Shown piece by piece: positions 50,598 to 60,272 of a DNA stretch of 64,000 nucleotides. The DNA is from CAYZJV01 sp964482325. Lineage in GTDB: Bacteria; Spirochaetota; Spirochaetia; Sphaerochaetales; Sphaerochaetaceae. The stretch spans positions 13,350-77,349 of the forward strand of contig CAYZXD010000009.1 of NCBI GenBank assembly GCA_964482325.1, in the 5' to 3' direction. A model generated the notes under the pieces. It made no database searches, had not been told where the DNA came from, and saw only the letters and a list, made by a program, of their open reading frames with translations. Position numbers and translations under genes: made by a program. Positions within the stretch are counted from its first letter, which is position 1; every line of letters starts with the position of its first letter.

Positions 50598-52094
50598 ATG
50601 GATACATCATTGATCAGGATGGAAAACATAACGATGGAGTTTCCCGGAGTTAAGGCTCTGGACCAGGTCGATTTTCAGGCTAAAGCGGGAGAGGTCCATG
50701 TGCTTCTCGGTGAAAACGGTGCAGGAAAAAGCACCATCACAAAGATTCTTGCCGGGGTGTACAAGAAAACTTCCGGTTCTATCTATATCGAGGATGAACT
50801 GGTCGATTACTCGAGTATTCCCGAGGCGAAAGCATATGGCATTTCCATGATTTTTCAGGAACTGCAGCTGGTTCCTCATATGACGGTGGCAGAGAATATT
50901 TTTCTCGGGAAAGAGCCGATGAAGAACCGTAACGTCTCCATTGATTTGAAGAAAATGAATCAGGAAGCAACCAAGTTGCTTCAGCATATGAATCTGAAAA
51001 TAAAAGCTACTGATATCGTGAAACACCTTGGTGTCGGACAGCAGCAGATGGTAGAGATTATCAAGGCGATTTCGAATAATTCACGGATTATTGTCATGGA
51101 TGAGCCTACTGCTGCACTCACTGAGAGTGAAATTGATGAGCTTTTCAAGATAATTCGCGAGCTGAAGGCTAAACAGGTATGTGTAATCTATATCTCACAC
51201 AGGATGGCGGAACTTCTGACGATCGGTGACCGGGTTACGGTCCTTCGTGATGGGAAACTGGTGGGAGTCGTCGATGTGCCGAATACTTCACTTGATGAAC
51301 TGATCACGATGATGGTCGGACGATCCCTTGAGCAGCAGTATCCGAAAGAGCGGATACCGGCTGCAGAAGTTGCCCTGAAAGTCAATAATCTTTCCTGTGC
51401 TAAAACCGGAGTGAAGGATATCTCCTTCGAGATCCGCAAAGGTGAAGTGGTCGGTTTTGCCGGTCTGATGGGTGCGGGGAGAACCGAGGTGATGCGGACC
51501 GTGTTCGGAGCAGATGCCAAAGACTCGGGAGAGATTTTTATCCACGGGAAAAAGGTGGAGATTTCCCGTCCCCGGGATGCCATCAGAAGCAGGATCGGGT
51601 TGCTGACTGAAGATCGAAAGAGTCAGGGTTTGAATCTGAAAATGGGAATTCATCAGAATATTTCATTACCGAGTATGGATTCACTGAGGGGTCGATTCGG
51701 TTTGAATTTGAAGAAAGAAAAGAAGATTGCCGGTGAACAGATCAATAATTTATCGATTAAAACACCATCGCTGATACAGAAAGCAAAATATTTAAGTGGT
51801 GGCAATCAACAGAAAGTGGTTCTTGCAAAATGGCTGGTTTGTGATTCCGATATTGTGATTTTCGACGAACCGACACGTGGAATCGATGTCGGGGCGAAGG
51901 TGGAAATCTATAAAGTGATGAATACTCTGGCCAAACGGGGAGCTGCAATCATCATGGTGTCTTCGGAACTCCCTGAAATCCTCGGCATGAGTGACAGGAT
52001 ATATGTCATGCATGAAGGGCACATTACTGGAGAACTCAATTATCGTGAAGCAACACAAGAGAAGATTATGTCATTGGCTGCGGGGGGGAGGTAG
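50598..52094 (+). CDS. Sugar ABC transporter ATPase (RbsA/MglA type, two domains)
   Basis: A 498-residue protein with two fused ATPase domains. The first has Walker A GENGAGKST and signature LGVGQQQMVEI; the second has the usual degenerate Walker A GLMGAGRTE and the signature LSGGNQQKVVLAKWL. It powers the permease encoded 3 bp downstream. The layout and motifs are normal for sugar importers of this class. Confidence 0.93.
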   Translation: MDTSLIRMENITMEFPGVKALDQVDFQAKAGEVHVLLGENGAGKSTITKILAGVYKKTSGSIYIEDELVDYSSIPEAKAYGISMIFQELQLVPHMTVAENIFLGKEPMKNRNVSIDLKKMNQEATKLLQHMNLKIKATDIVKHLGVGQQQMVEIIKAISNNSRIIVMDEPTAALTESEIDELFKIIRELKAKQVCVIYISHRMAELLTIGDRVTVLRDGKLVGVVDVPNTSLDELITMMVGRSLEQQYPKERIPAAEVALKVNNLSCAKTGVKDISFEIRKGEVVGFAGLMGAGRTEVMRTVFGADAKDSGEIFIHGKKVEISRPRDAIRSRIGLLTEDRKSQGLNLKMGIHQNISLPSMDSLRGRFGLNLKKEKKIAGEQINNLSIKTPSLIQKAKYLSGGNQQKVVLAKWLVCDSDIVIFDEPTRGIDVGAKVEIYKVMNTLAKRGAAIIMVSSELPEILGMSDRIYVMHEGHITGELNYREATQEKIMSLAAGGR

Positions 52095-52097
52095 ATC

Positions 52098-53084
52098 ATG
52101 TTAGCAGAAATAAGACAGGCAAGATTTGTGGAAATTATTCAGAGAAATGCGCGGGACTTTGCTACTTTGGGAGCACTGGTGGCAATGGGATTGATCATCA
52201 CCATTATTGAACCGGTATTCTTGAGTCCGGCAAATCTCATCAATGTGATTAATCAGTCAGCAGTCAATGCAATCATAGCCATCGGCATGACGTTCGTCAT
52301 TCTGAGTGCCGGTATTGATCTTTCGGTAGGATCGGTTCTGGCATTTTCGGGTGTGGTGATGGGAAGTATCGCAAAACTCGGTGAGAGCGGCATTCTCTCC
52401 CCGAATATTGCCATCATGCTGGGAATAGCTGCTGGATTATTAGCCGGCATTCTCTGTGGTCTGGTAAATGGCGGCTTTGTGGTTTTCGGCGAGATGCATC
52501 CATTCGTTTCCACTTTGGGTATGATGAGTATCGCCCGTGGATTGGCCCTGGTGTGGACCGGCGGTCGACCGGTCTTCGGATTTGAACCGGCTTTCAGGTT
52601 CTTCGGCGCAGGGTATATCGGTCCATTCCCCACGCAGGTTGTTCTCTGTATCGTGCTGTATGCAGTCGCCTGGTGGATTCTCAAATACACAAAACTGGGT
52701 CGTTATGCATATGCGATTGGAGGAAACGAAGAGGCAACACGACTTTCCGGTATCAATATCGGGAAGATGAAATTGGCATTTTATGCAATCAATGGGCTTA
52801 CAGCGGCAATTGCTGCATTGGTGCTCACGGCAAGACTCGATTCTGCTGCCCCGATCGCAGGGCTTGGGTTTGAGCTGGATGCGATTGCTGCGGTCACTAT
52901 CGGTGGAACCAGTCAGCGCGGTGGTGAAGGGAAAATCATCGGCTCGCTGATTGGAGCTCTGATCATCAGTGTGCTCCGTAATGGACTGAATCTGATGGAT
53001 GTCTCCTCATATATTCAGCAGATTGCCATCGGTTTTGTCATCATCTTCGCCGTATTGCTCGATATGAAAACGAAGAGAAAATAA
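52098..53084 (+). CDS. Sugar ABC transporter permease (RbsC type)
   Basis: A 328-residue membrane protein with eight to ten helices. SAGIDLSVGSVLAFSGVVMG and GGNEEATRLSGINIGKMKLAFYAINGL are RbsC family signatures, as is the end AVTIGGTSQRGGEG with the following helices. The ribosome site is ggggggaggtagatc. It completes the importer and is followed 45 bp later by iolG. Confidence 0.93.
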   Translation: MLAEIRQARFVEIIQRNARDFATLGALVAMGLIITIIEPVFLSPANLINVINQSAVNAIIAIGMTFVILSAGIDLSVGSVLAFSGVVMGSIAKLGESGILSPNIAIMLGIAAGLLAGILCGLVNGGFVVFGEMHPFVSTLGMMSIARGLALVWTGGRPVFGFEPAFRFFGAGYIGPFPTQVVLCIVLYAVAWWILKYTKLGRYAYAIGGNEEATRLSGINIGKMKLAFYAINGLTAAIAALVLTARLDSAAPIAGLGFELDAIAAVTIGGTSQRGGEGKIIGSLIGALIISVLRNGLNLMDVSSYIQQIAIGFVIIFAVLLDMKTKRK

Positions 53085-53129
53085 TTTCACGGCATAGAGA
53101 AACGAAAGAGAAAAATTCAGGAGATTATC

Positions 53130-54176
53130 ATGGGAAAACAGATCGCAGTAGGCATTATCGGAGCGGGTAGAATCGGGATGACACATGCAAAGAGCATTGC
53201 ATACGAAATACCGGGAGCATATATCAAGATCGTTGCAGATCCGTACATCACCGAAGAGAGTACGTTACTGATGAACAAGCTCGGTGTACAGCACGTCACG
53301 AAAGATTATCGGGAGATTATTCAGGATCCTGACATTCAGGCAGTGATTATCTGCTCCTCGACGGCAACGCATGCACCGATTTCCCAGGAAGCGGCATTGG
53401 CGGGAAAACACATATTCTGTGAAAAGCCGATTGATCTCGATATTGCAAAGATCGTTGATACATTACAGGTAGTACAGAAAGCAAAGGTAAAATTCCAAGT
53501 CGGTTTCAACCGGAGGTTTGATCATAATTTCTACGCACTGAAAAAACGGATAACCGAGCAGCAGATCGGCAATATTCATATGGTCAATATTACTTCCCGG
53601 GATCCCGCTCCACCGCCGATTTCCTATATCGAAGTTTCTGGCGGCATTTATACCGATATGATGGTGCATGATTTTGATATGGCAAGATTCCTGGTGGACA
53701 GTGAAGTGGAAGAGGTCTATGCGGCTGCTTCAGTCAAGATAGATCCCCGTATCGGTGAAGCGGGAGATTACGATACTGCCACAGCAACACTGAAGTTCAA
53801 AAATGGAGTGATTGCCATGATCAACAACAGCAGGCAGGCTGTGTATGGATACGATCAGCGGGTGGAAGTGTTTGGAGAGAAGGGGGCCGTCTCCATCCAG
53901 AACGACACTCCGGCAACCACGGTGTTATCCAATGCAGATGGTGTTATTTCCGAGAAGCCGAAATATTTCTTCCTTGAACGCTATATGGATGCTTTTACCG
54001 AGGAGAAACGGCAGTTCTTCGCCGCTATTGAAGAAGGTACAGAAGTGCCAGTCGGTGGGTTGGATGGTCTGTATTCGGTAGTAATTGCAGCTGCGGCAAA
54101 TCTCTCTGTGAAGGAAAATCGTCCGGTGAAAATTGATGAGATTTTTGATTTTTCCACCATCAGTGATTCGAAGTAG
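53130..54176 (+). CDS. iolG: Inositol 2-dehydrogenase
   Basis: Oxidises myo-inositol to 2-keto-myo-inositol with NAD, the first step of the pathway. The 348 residues have the Rossmann motif GIIGAGRIGMTHAKSI, the catalytic Lys in CEKPID, the typical VGFNRRFDHNF, SRDPAPPP, and the catalytic HDFDMARFLV. This is the canonical IolG pattern, more so than the gene at 48239. It is the last gene of the ABC operon, so uptake and first oxidation are co-expressed. Confidence 0.92.
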   Translation: MGKQIAVGIIGAGRIGMTHAKSIAYEIPGAYIKIVADPYITEESTLLMNKLGVQHVTKDYREIIQDPDIQAVIICSSTATHAPISQEAALAGKHIFCEKPIDLDIAKIVDTLQVVQKAKVKFQVGFNRRFDHNFYALKKRITEQQIGNIHMVNITSRDPAPPPISYIEVSGGIYTDMMVHDFDMARFLVDSEVEEVYAAASVKIDPRIGEAGDYDTATATLKFKNGVIAMINNSRQAVYGYDQRVEVFGEKGAVSIQNDTPATTVLSNADGVISEKPKYFFLERYMDAFTEEKRQFFAAIEEGTEVPVGGLDGLYSVVIAAAANLSVKENRPVKIDEIFDFSTISDSK

Positions 54177-54213
54177 ATGGCATATCGGGAGATGCTCTTG
54201 CAGAAAGTGATTT

Positions 54214-54227
54214 AGCAAACGTATGCT
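54214..54227. promoter_or_regulatory. Imperfect LacI-type site
   Basis: AGCAAACGTATGCT is symmetric at 12 of 14 positions around the CG centre. It lies 112 bp before the -10 region of the next operon and could be an auxiliary operator for looping. Confidence 0.35.
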
Positions 54228-54338
54228 ATTTACAGGCTTGGAATCTCCCGAAGTTTCCCAAATTGCATAAAAAGTGATTCGATCGGGATAGGGAAATAAT
54301 CATTTACAAAAAAGTGGTGAAAAGAGCCCTTCAGGACT

Positions 54339-54367
54339 TTGACAAGCAGGATAAACATTGGTAGTAT
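54339..54367 (+). promoter_or_regulatory. Promoter of the iolB-iolD-iolE operon
   Basis: TTGACA (54339-54344), 17 bases, TAGTAT (54362-54367). The start of transcription should be near 54374, directly before two LacI operators. Confidence 0.65.
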
Positions 54368-54377
54368 GCAACCAAGA

Positions 54378-54398
54378 AAACGTTTGCATAAAACGTTT
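54378..54398. promoter_or_regulatory. Double LacI-type operator
   Basis: AAACGTTT at 54378-54385 and again at 54391-54398, 13 bp apart, each followed by TG. They lie just downstream of the predicted transcription start, the usual place for a repressor. Confidence 0.65.
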
Positions 54399-54428
54399 GT
54401 CATTCATGAACAGTAAGGAGATGTAAAC

Positions 54429-55235
54429 ATGGATTTAGAAGCACAGTGCAAAATTCGAAACAGTAATGGCTTTGAACATGGATATACCGAGATAGTTTCA
54501 CGCGAGTCGAATCCTGAGATGCTGATGACTTTTGGAGTGCTGCAGCTGGACCAGGATGAAGCATTTACCAATGAAGAGCAGCTTGAAAGAATTTTCCTGT
54601 TGATGCAGGGGAAAGTAGAGCTGGCTTGGGATGATCAATCTGCAGTGGTAGAGCGAAATTCCCTCTTTGATGATGATCCGTGGACATTGCATGTACCGCA
54701 GGGTGTTTCCGTTTCCATCACCTGCCGATCTGCATCGTGTGCGTTTACCGTGCATAAGACCGAAAATGAGAAATCATTTGCTTCTCACCTGTATGGACCC
54801 GATGAGTTGGTGAAGGAACTGAGAGGTAAAGGAACGATGAATGAGACCGGTACCCGCCTGGTGCGCACCATTATGGATAAAAGCATCTCAGCGGATGCCA
54901 ACTTCATGATCGGAGAAGATGTGCAGTACCCGGGCAAGTGGGCGGGCTTTCCCTCCCATTCACATGATCAGCCGGAAATCTATTACTATCGATTCCTCCC
55001 CGAAGAGGGGTTCGGTCTGTTGCGATTAGGTGATCAGGGGGTTTGCCTTGAAGAAAATGATACCGTGATCATTCCGGCAAATCTTGTACACCCGCAGGTT
55101 GCAGCGCCCGGATATGCGATGTATTTCCTGTGGGTCATTCGTCATCTTGAAGATAACCCGTACCTCGGACCCGATTTTGAAGAGAAGCACCTATGGGCAG
55201 GTGAAGCAGATGCAAAAATCTGGCCTGAACGATAA
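54429..55235 (+). CDS. iolB: 5-deoxy-glucuronate isomerase, copy 2
   Basis: Second IolB, 268 residues, aligning end to end with the copy at 33315. FGVLQLDQDEAF, RGKGTMNETGTRLVRT, the metal-binding HDQPEIYYYRF and HPQVAAPGYAMYFLW correspond closely. It stands right behind the LacI-controlled promoter and before iolD. Two copies in separately regulated operons suggest that each serves a different inducer, or that one has drifted in specificity. Confidence 0.92.
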   Translation: MDLEAQCKIRNSNGFEHGYTEIVSRESNPEMLMTFGVLQLDQDEAFTNEEQLERIFLLMQGKVELAWDDQSAVVERNSLFDDDPWTLHVPQGVSVSITCRSASCAFTVHKTENEKSFASHLYGPDELVKELRGKGTMNETGTRLVRTIMDKSISADANFMIGEDVQYPGKWAGFPSHSHDQPEIYYYRFLPEEGFGLLRLGDQGVCLEENDTVIIPANLVHPQVAAPGYAMYFLWVIRHLEDNPYLGPDFEEKHLWAGEADAKIWPER

Positions 55236-55264
55236 TTGCTCGATTTTATACAATAGGAGAAACT

Positions 55265-57127
55265 ATGAAGACAGTAAGATTAACCATGGCTCAGGCACTG
55301 GTTCGGTTTTTAGATAATCAGTATGTGTCACGCGATGGTGTCGAAGAGAAATTCTTCGGAGGGGTCATCGGGATTTTTGGACACGGGATTGTCGTCGGTC
55401 TTGGAGAAGCGTTGGAGGCAAAGGATCATTCCCTCCGTTTCATCCAGGGAAAGAGTGAGCAGGGAATGGCCCATATCGCTATGGGGTATGCCAAGCAGAA
55501 AAAACGCAGAAAGGCGATGGCGGTGGCAAGTTCTATCGGACCGGGTGCGTTGAATATGGTTACCGCAGCAGGAACGGCCACAGCAAACCGTATTCCCGTG
55601 TTGTTCCTGCCTGCCGATGCCTATGGTTCCCGGCAGCCCGATCCGGTACTTCAGCAGATTGAACAGAGTTACGATCACAACATATCTGCCAATGATGCGT
55701 TCAAACCGGTCAGCAAATACTGGGATCGTATCGTACGCCCGGAGCAGTTGATGACTGCCATGATTCACGCCATGAGGACACTCACCAGCGATGCAGATAC
55801 CGGAGCTGTGACGATCTGTCTTCCTCAGGATGTACAGGGTGAAGTGTATGATTACCCGGTCGACTTCCTGGAAAAACGGGTTCACTATATACAGCGAAGG
55901 TCTCTTGATACCGATTCCCTGAAACGCCTTGCCAAGATGATTGCGAAAGCGAAAAAACCCTTTCTTATCTGTGGCGGTGGCGTGAAGTATGCAGAAGCTC
56001 AACAGGAGCTGGATGCATTCTGTACTACCTTCTCCATCCCCTTTGGGGAAACGCAGGCGGGAAAGAGTACCTTACCCTCGGATCATCCGATGAATCTCGG
56101 TGGTGCAGGAGTTACCGGAACCTACAGCGCTAACCATATTGCCAAAGATGCCGATCTCATTATCGGGGTGGGTACGCGATTGAATGATTTCTGTACGTCA
56201 TCAAAACTTGCCTATACCTATGATGCACAGCTGGTATCGATCAATGTGAACGATATGGATGCGTATAAAATGAATGGGCAGCCGTTCTTTGCCGATGCAA
56301 AATTGGCATTGCAGCAGTTGCGCACTGAGTTGGAACACCTGCAGTACCGCAGTGCCTACGATCAGGAAATTGTTGAAGCGAAGGCCAAGTGGGCTCGTGA
56401 ACTGGATGAACTGTTTGCCGCACAGCATCCCGATGGTCTGGCGCAGACTCGGGTATTGGGTATGCTCAATCGTGAACTGGTCGAAAAAGATGCGATTGTG
56501 GTGACCGCTTCGGGCAGTCTCCCGAGTGACTGTCAGCGGGTATGGAACACCGAAGTGCACAACACCTATCATGCAGAGTACGCATTCTCCTGTATGGGCT
56601 ATGAAGTGGCAGGAGCGATCGGGGCTAAGCTTGCTGAACCCGATAAGGAAGTATATGCAATAGTCGGTGATGGCGGGTTCCTCATGCTCCATACCGAGCT
56701 GGTTACCGCGTTGCAGGAAGGTATTTCGATCCATATCCTTCTGCTGGACAACAGTGGTTTTCAGTGTATTCACAACCTGCAGCGCAGTCAGGGGATTCCC
56801 AGTTTCGCCAATGAATTCCGCTATCGTGATGAGCAGACCGGTCGACTTACCGGAGATTGCCTGTGTATTGATTACGCTGCGTTGATAAAAGCATACGGTG
56901 GAAGAGGTTTTGCCGTGAGCAATGAAGCACAATTGCGTGAGGCTTTTGCTCATCTGCCGGCCGAGCATACGGTTGACCTTGTCGATATCAAGGTGGTGCC
57001 GGGGACGATGACCGAAGGGTATGAAGCCTGGTGGCGGGTTGGAACTGCTCAGGTATCAGCCCATGATTCGGTTGTACAAGCTGCAGAAAAGATTCGTGAA
57101 CAGGCCAGTAAGGCCCGACAGTACTAA
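55265..57127 (+). CDS. iolD: 3D-(3,5/4)-trihydroxycyclohexane-1,2-dione hydrolase
   Basis: Thiamine-diphosphate enzyme that opens the inositol ring to 5-deoxyglucuronate. The 620 residues hold the cofactor-activating Glu65 (GKSEQGMAH) and the pyrophosphate motif from Gly468 (GDGGFLMLHTELVTA). The length and C-terminal GYEAWWRVGTAQVS are as in other IolD. The ribosome site is taggagaaact. It lies 29 bp after iolB and 20 bp before iolE. Confidence 0.95.
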   Translation: MKTVRLTMAQALVRFLDNQYVSRDGVEEKFFGGVIGIFGHGIVVGLGEALEAKDHSLRFIQGKSEQGMAHIAMGYAKQKKRRKAMAVASSIGPGALNMVTAAGTATANRIPVLFLPADAYGSRQPDPVLQQIEQSYDHNISANDAFKPVSKYWDRIVRPEQLMTAMIHAMRTLTSDADTGAVTICLPQDVQGEVYDYPVDFLEKRVHYIQRRSLDTDSLKRLAKMIAKAKKPFLICGGGVKYAEAQQELDAFCTTFSIPFGETQAGKSTLPSDHPMNLGGAGVTGTYSANHIAKDADLIIGVGTRLNDFCTSSKLAYTYDAQLVSINVNDMDAYKMNGQPFFADAKLALQQLRTELEHLQYRSAYDQEIVEAKAKWARELDELFAAQHPDGLAQTRVLGMLNRELVEKDAIVVTASGSLPSDCQRVWNTEVHNTYHAEYAFSCMGYEVAGAIGAKLAEPDKEVYAIVGDGGFLMLHTELVTALQEGISIHILLLDNSGFQCIHNLQRSQGIPSFANEFRYRDEQTGRLTGDCLCIDYAALIKAYGGRGFAVSNEAQLREAFAHLPAEHTVDLVDIKVVPGTMTEGYEAWWRVGTAQVSAHDSVVQAAEKIREQASKARQY

Positions 57128-57147
57128 TGTGGTGAAGGAGATACCAA

Positions 57148-58047
57148 ATGATTGATCGAAGCAAGATTAAATTAGCATGTGCGCCAATTAACTGGACTAA
57201 TGATGATGCACCCGAACTGGGTGGGGAACTGACTTATCAGCAGTGCCTCAGTGAAATGGCTCTTGCCGGATTTCAGGGAAGTGAAATCGGAAATAAATAT
57301 CCCCGTGATGTAGCGGTGCTCAAACATGCACTGGCTATCCGTGATCTACAGATCTGTAACCAGTGGTTCAGCTGTTTTTTCACCACACGTCCTGCCGAAT
57401 ACACCATTGAGCAGTTTGTTAAAACACGTGACTTTTTGCATGCACTTGGAGTAAAGGTTATCGGGGTATGCGAAGTTGGATTGAGTGTACAGGGTGATCT
57501 TTCTGCTCCGCTGTATGAAAATACTCCGACGCTCAGCGATCAGGATTTCAAGAAGATCGCAGCAGGTGTCGAACAGTTAGGACGACTTGCACAGGAAAAG
57601 GGGATGACAGTTGCTTATCATCATCACATGGGTACTGGAATTCAAACCCTTGAGCAGTACAGCCGTTTGATGGATATGACGGATCCTAAACTCGTGAAGG
57701 CTCTTCTCGATACTGGGCACCTTTCATACGCAGGAGAAAATGCTGTCGAAGGGTTCAAGCGATTTATTGATCGTACTGCTCACATTCATGTGAAGGATGT
57801 AAGACGCGCCGTGTGGGAACAGGTTGGGCCGAAGCGGATGAGCTATGTTGGTTCAGTCATCGAAGGTGTGTTCACCGTCCCTGGTGATGGCGATATGGTC
57901 GACTGGGATGGTGTGTTTAATGTGATCAAATCTAGTGATTATGCTGGCTGGATCGTCGTTGAAGCAGAGCAGGATCCCCATATCTATGACCCGCTCGAGT
58001 ATGCTCAGAAAGCGCGTGCCTTCATCAGAGAGAAATTGGGAGTTTAA
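57148..58047 (+). CDS. iolE: Inosose dehydratase
   Basis: Dehydrates 2-keto-myo-inositol to the trihydroxycyclohexanedione used by IolD. It is a 299-residue TIM barrel. CAPINWTNDDAPELGG at the N-terminus, AYHHHMGTGIQT, LLDTGHLSYAG and HIHVKDVRR are IolE signatures and supply the metal ligands. Length and gene order (iolB-iolD-iolE) are typical. Confidence 0.95.
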   Translation: MIDRSKIKLACAPINWTNDDAPELGGELTYQQCLSEMALAGFQGSEIGNKYPRDVAVLKHALAIRDLQICNQWFSCFFTTRPAEYTIEQFVKTRDFLHALGVKVIGVCEVGLSVQGDLSAPLYENTPTLSDQDFKKIAAGVEQLGRLAQEKGMTVAYHHHMGTGIQTLEQYSRLMDMTDPKLVKALLDTGHLSYAGENAVEGFKRFIDRTAHIHVKDVRRAVWEQVGPKRMSYVGSVIEGVFTVPGDGDMVDWDGVFNVIKSSDYAGWIVVEAEQDPHIYDPLEYAQKARAFIREKLGV

Positions 58048-58066
58048 TCCCGCCAAGGAGTCAACT

Positions 58067-58891
58067 ATGAAGTATGGATTACATGGATTGCTCGTGCGAT
58101 ATTCAAATGTTGCCACAGATATCAAGATTGCTGCACAGACTGGATATGATGCGGTGGAACTACACACCGATAAGCTTGACCGCTATCTGGCTGCCGGCTT
58201 TACCGGTAAGGATATCAAAGAGATCCTGGATCGGCACGAGATGCAGGTAAGCTGCATCGATATTATCGGTGATGTGGAAACACAGGATCCCCAGAAGTTT
58301 TCCCAGGTGATGGATAAAGCCCGACTACTTGTCGATACGGCAGTTGAAATTGGTTGTGATACGATACAGCTCAATGCGTTCAGTGAACTTGATGGGCGAT
58401 CTGAACAGGAAAATATCGATCTGACCGCGGCGAATATTAAGCAAATTTGTGCACTGGGAAAAGATCGGGGTATCCGGTTCCAATATGAAGGAGCCGCCTG
58501 GACCCCGATTCATACGGTAGATCAGTGTGAAGCTCTTGTTGATGCGGTGGATATGGATAATTTCGGACTGGTCATCGATTTCTGGCACTTTTGGGCCAGC
58601 AGAGGGGGAGACCCTGATCGGATTAGTAAGATCGATAACAAGCGAATCTTCGGAGTGCATGTAGCTGATGGTTTTCGTCCAGAACTAGGACAGCCCTGGG
58701 TGGATGAAACCTTGTTACGTGGAGCGCTCCCTGGTGATGGTGAGCTTCCTCTCAAAGATTATATCGAAGCGGTACAGGCAACCGGGTATGATGGGTATTG
58801 TTCGGGTGAAATACTTTGCCACAAACTGTGGGAAGCCGATCTCTTTGATATTGCTGCTGATACCCTGAAACGATTAAAACAATTGTTATAA
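58067..58891 (+). CDS. Xylose-isomerase-like TIM-barrel protein, IolI/IolE-related
   Basis: A 274-residue sugar phosphate isomerase/epimerase family protein. QYEGAAWTPIHT, LVIDFWHFWAS and GVHVADGF give the metal-binding Glu, Asp/His and His. ATG 58067 follows gccaaggagtcaac; the frame is open earlier inside iolE. In the iol operon it may be an inosose isomerase (IolI) or act on a product of the neighbouring dehydrogenase. Sequence alone does not decide. Confidence 0.8.
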   Translation: MKYGLHGLLVRYSNVATDIKIAAQTGYDAVELHTDKLDRYLAAGFTGKDIKEILDRHEMQVSCIDIIGDVETQDPQKFSQVMDKARLLVDTAVEIGCDTIQLNAFSELDGRSEQENIDLTAANIKQICALGKDRGIRFQYEGAAWTPIHTVDQCEALVDAVDMDNFGLVIDFWHFWASRGGDPDRISKIDNKRIFGVHVADGFRPELGQPWVDETLLRGALPGDGELPLKDYIEAVQATGYDGYCSGEILCHKLWEADLFDIAADTLKRLKQLL

Positions 58892-58904
58892 CGCAAAGGA
58901 ACTT

Positions 58905-60223
58905 ATGATGCATACGATGGTACGACCCCTCCGTTGGGCAATGATCGGCGGAGGGCAGGGAAGCCAGATTGGGTACATTCATCGCAGTGCCGCTGCACGA
59001 GATGGTATGTTTTCTCTTACCGCAGGAGCTTTTGATATAGATCCACAGCGATCAAAAGAGTTTGGGATTTCTCTCGGACTCGATTCTGATCGGTGCTACG
59101 GTACCTATCAGGAGATGTTTGCTGCAGAGGCTCTGCGCGAGGNNNNNNNNNNNNNNNNNNNNNNNNNNNNNNNNNNNNNNNNNNNNNNNNNNNNNNNNNN
59201 NNNNNNNNNNNNNNNNNNNNNNNNNNNNNNNNNNNNNNNNNNGATCGGTGCTACGGTACCTATCAGGAGATGTTTGCTGCAGAGGCTCTGCGCGAGGATG
59301 GTATTGAGGTGGTATCGATTGCCACCCCGAACCGGTTTCACTACGAAATGAGCAAAGCGGCTCTGGAAGCAGATCTCCATGTGATCTGTGAAAAACCGCT
59401 TACCTTTACCGTAAAAGAAGCAGAGGAACTGCGTGATCTTGCACAGAAGAAACACCGGATCATCGGGGTGATGTATGGGTACTCTGGGTACCAGATGATC
59501 CATCAGGCACGCGCCATGATCGCTCGAGGTGACATTGGAGATGTGCGCATTGTATCGATGCAGTTTGCCCACGGATGGCACTCCGAGGAGGTCGAAGCGC
59601 ATGATCCGGGTACGAAATGGCGGGTGACTCCGGAGGTAGCCGGTCCTACCTATGTTCTTGGCGATATTGCGACCCACGTACTGTACCTCGCACAGTTGAT
59701 GGTACCCGGATTCTCGATCGAAAAACTGATGTGTTCCCGGCAGAGTTTCATCCCCAGCAGAGCACCGCTGGAAGATAATGCATTTGTCCTGATGCAGCTT
59801 GCACACGGGGCTGTTGCTCAGCTGTGGGCTTCTGCCGTGAATGCCGGAGCAATCCATAATCAGAAGATTCGTATCGTAGGAAGCAAGGCAAGCCTGGAGT
59901 GGTGGGATGAACATCCGAATCAGCTTTCGTATGAAGTGCAGGGCAAACCGAAACAATTACTTGACCGGGGAGCTCCCTATCTTGAGCCGGAAGCACTCTC
60001 GATGGACCGCATCGGCAGCGGCCATGCCGAGGGGTTGTTCGAATCCTGGGCGAATATCTACCATCAGTTTGCACGAGTGATGCATGCAGCAGATCACCAG
60101 GATACGAAGATGCTGGATACGATCATCTACCCCGATATCGAATCGGGTGTTGACGGGGTACGGTTCATTGAAAACTGTGTCCGCTCTTCAGACAACGGTG
60201 CTTCATGGGTCGATTATACATGA
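58905..60223 (+). CDS. Gfo/Idh/MocA oxidoreductase, interrupted by an assembly gap
   Basis: NAD(P)-dependent dehydrogenase of the longer (about 385-residue) subgroup often found with inositol genes. MIGGGQGSQIGYIHRSAA is the Rossmann motif and CEKPLTF holds the catalytic Lys. DIATHVLYLAQLM is the active-site helix. The scaffold has 100 N at 59143-59242 flanked by two copies of the same 55 bases. Removing the N and one copy (155 bases) leaves 1164 bases, one uninterrupted frame of 387 residues, with GTYQEMFAAEALRE joining DGIEVVSIATPN as in relatives. The gene is thus intact. It is the last gene of the iolB operon; scyllo-inositol is a possible substrate. Confidence 0.85.
59088..59297. other. 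Scaffold gap with duplicated 55-bp contig ends
   Basis: Bases 59088-59142 and 59243-59297 are identical over 55 positions, with 100 N between. A 55-base overlap equals a common assembler k-mer length, so the two contigs most likely abut with this overlap and the gap is false. Confidence 0.9.
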
Positions 60224-60272
60224 TATTGTGCTGAGATATGGTCATTAATCGGAAAAACGGATACAAAGAGGT

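Noticed and set aside
51460..51500. Broken second Walker A in the sugar ABC ATPase (GLMGAGRTE)
   Set aside because: The second nucleotide site is degenerate in this way in the RbsA/MglA family in general.
55328..56968. Minus-strand open frames opposite iolD
   Set aside because: They are long only because of iolD codon use; the plus frame has all conserved ThDP motifs.
59093..60223. Gfo/Idh gene split into a truncated fragment and a second short gene
   Set aside because: The break is an assembly artefact; collapsing the 55-bp duplicate gives a continuous normal-length frame.
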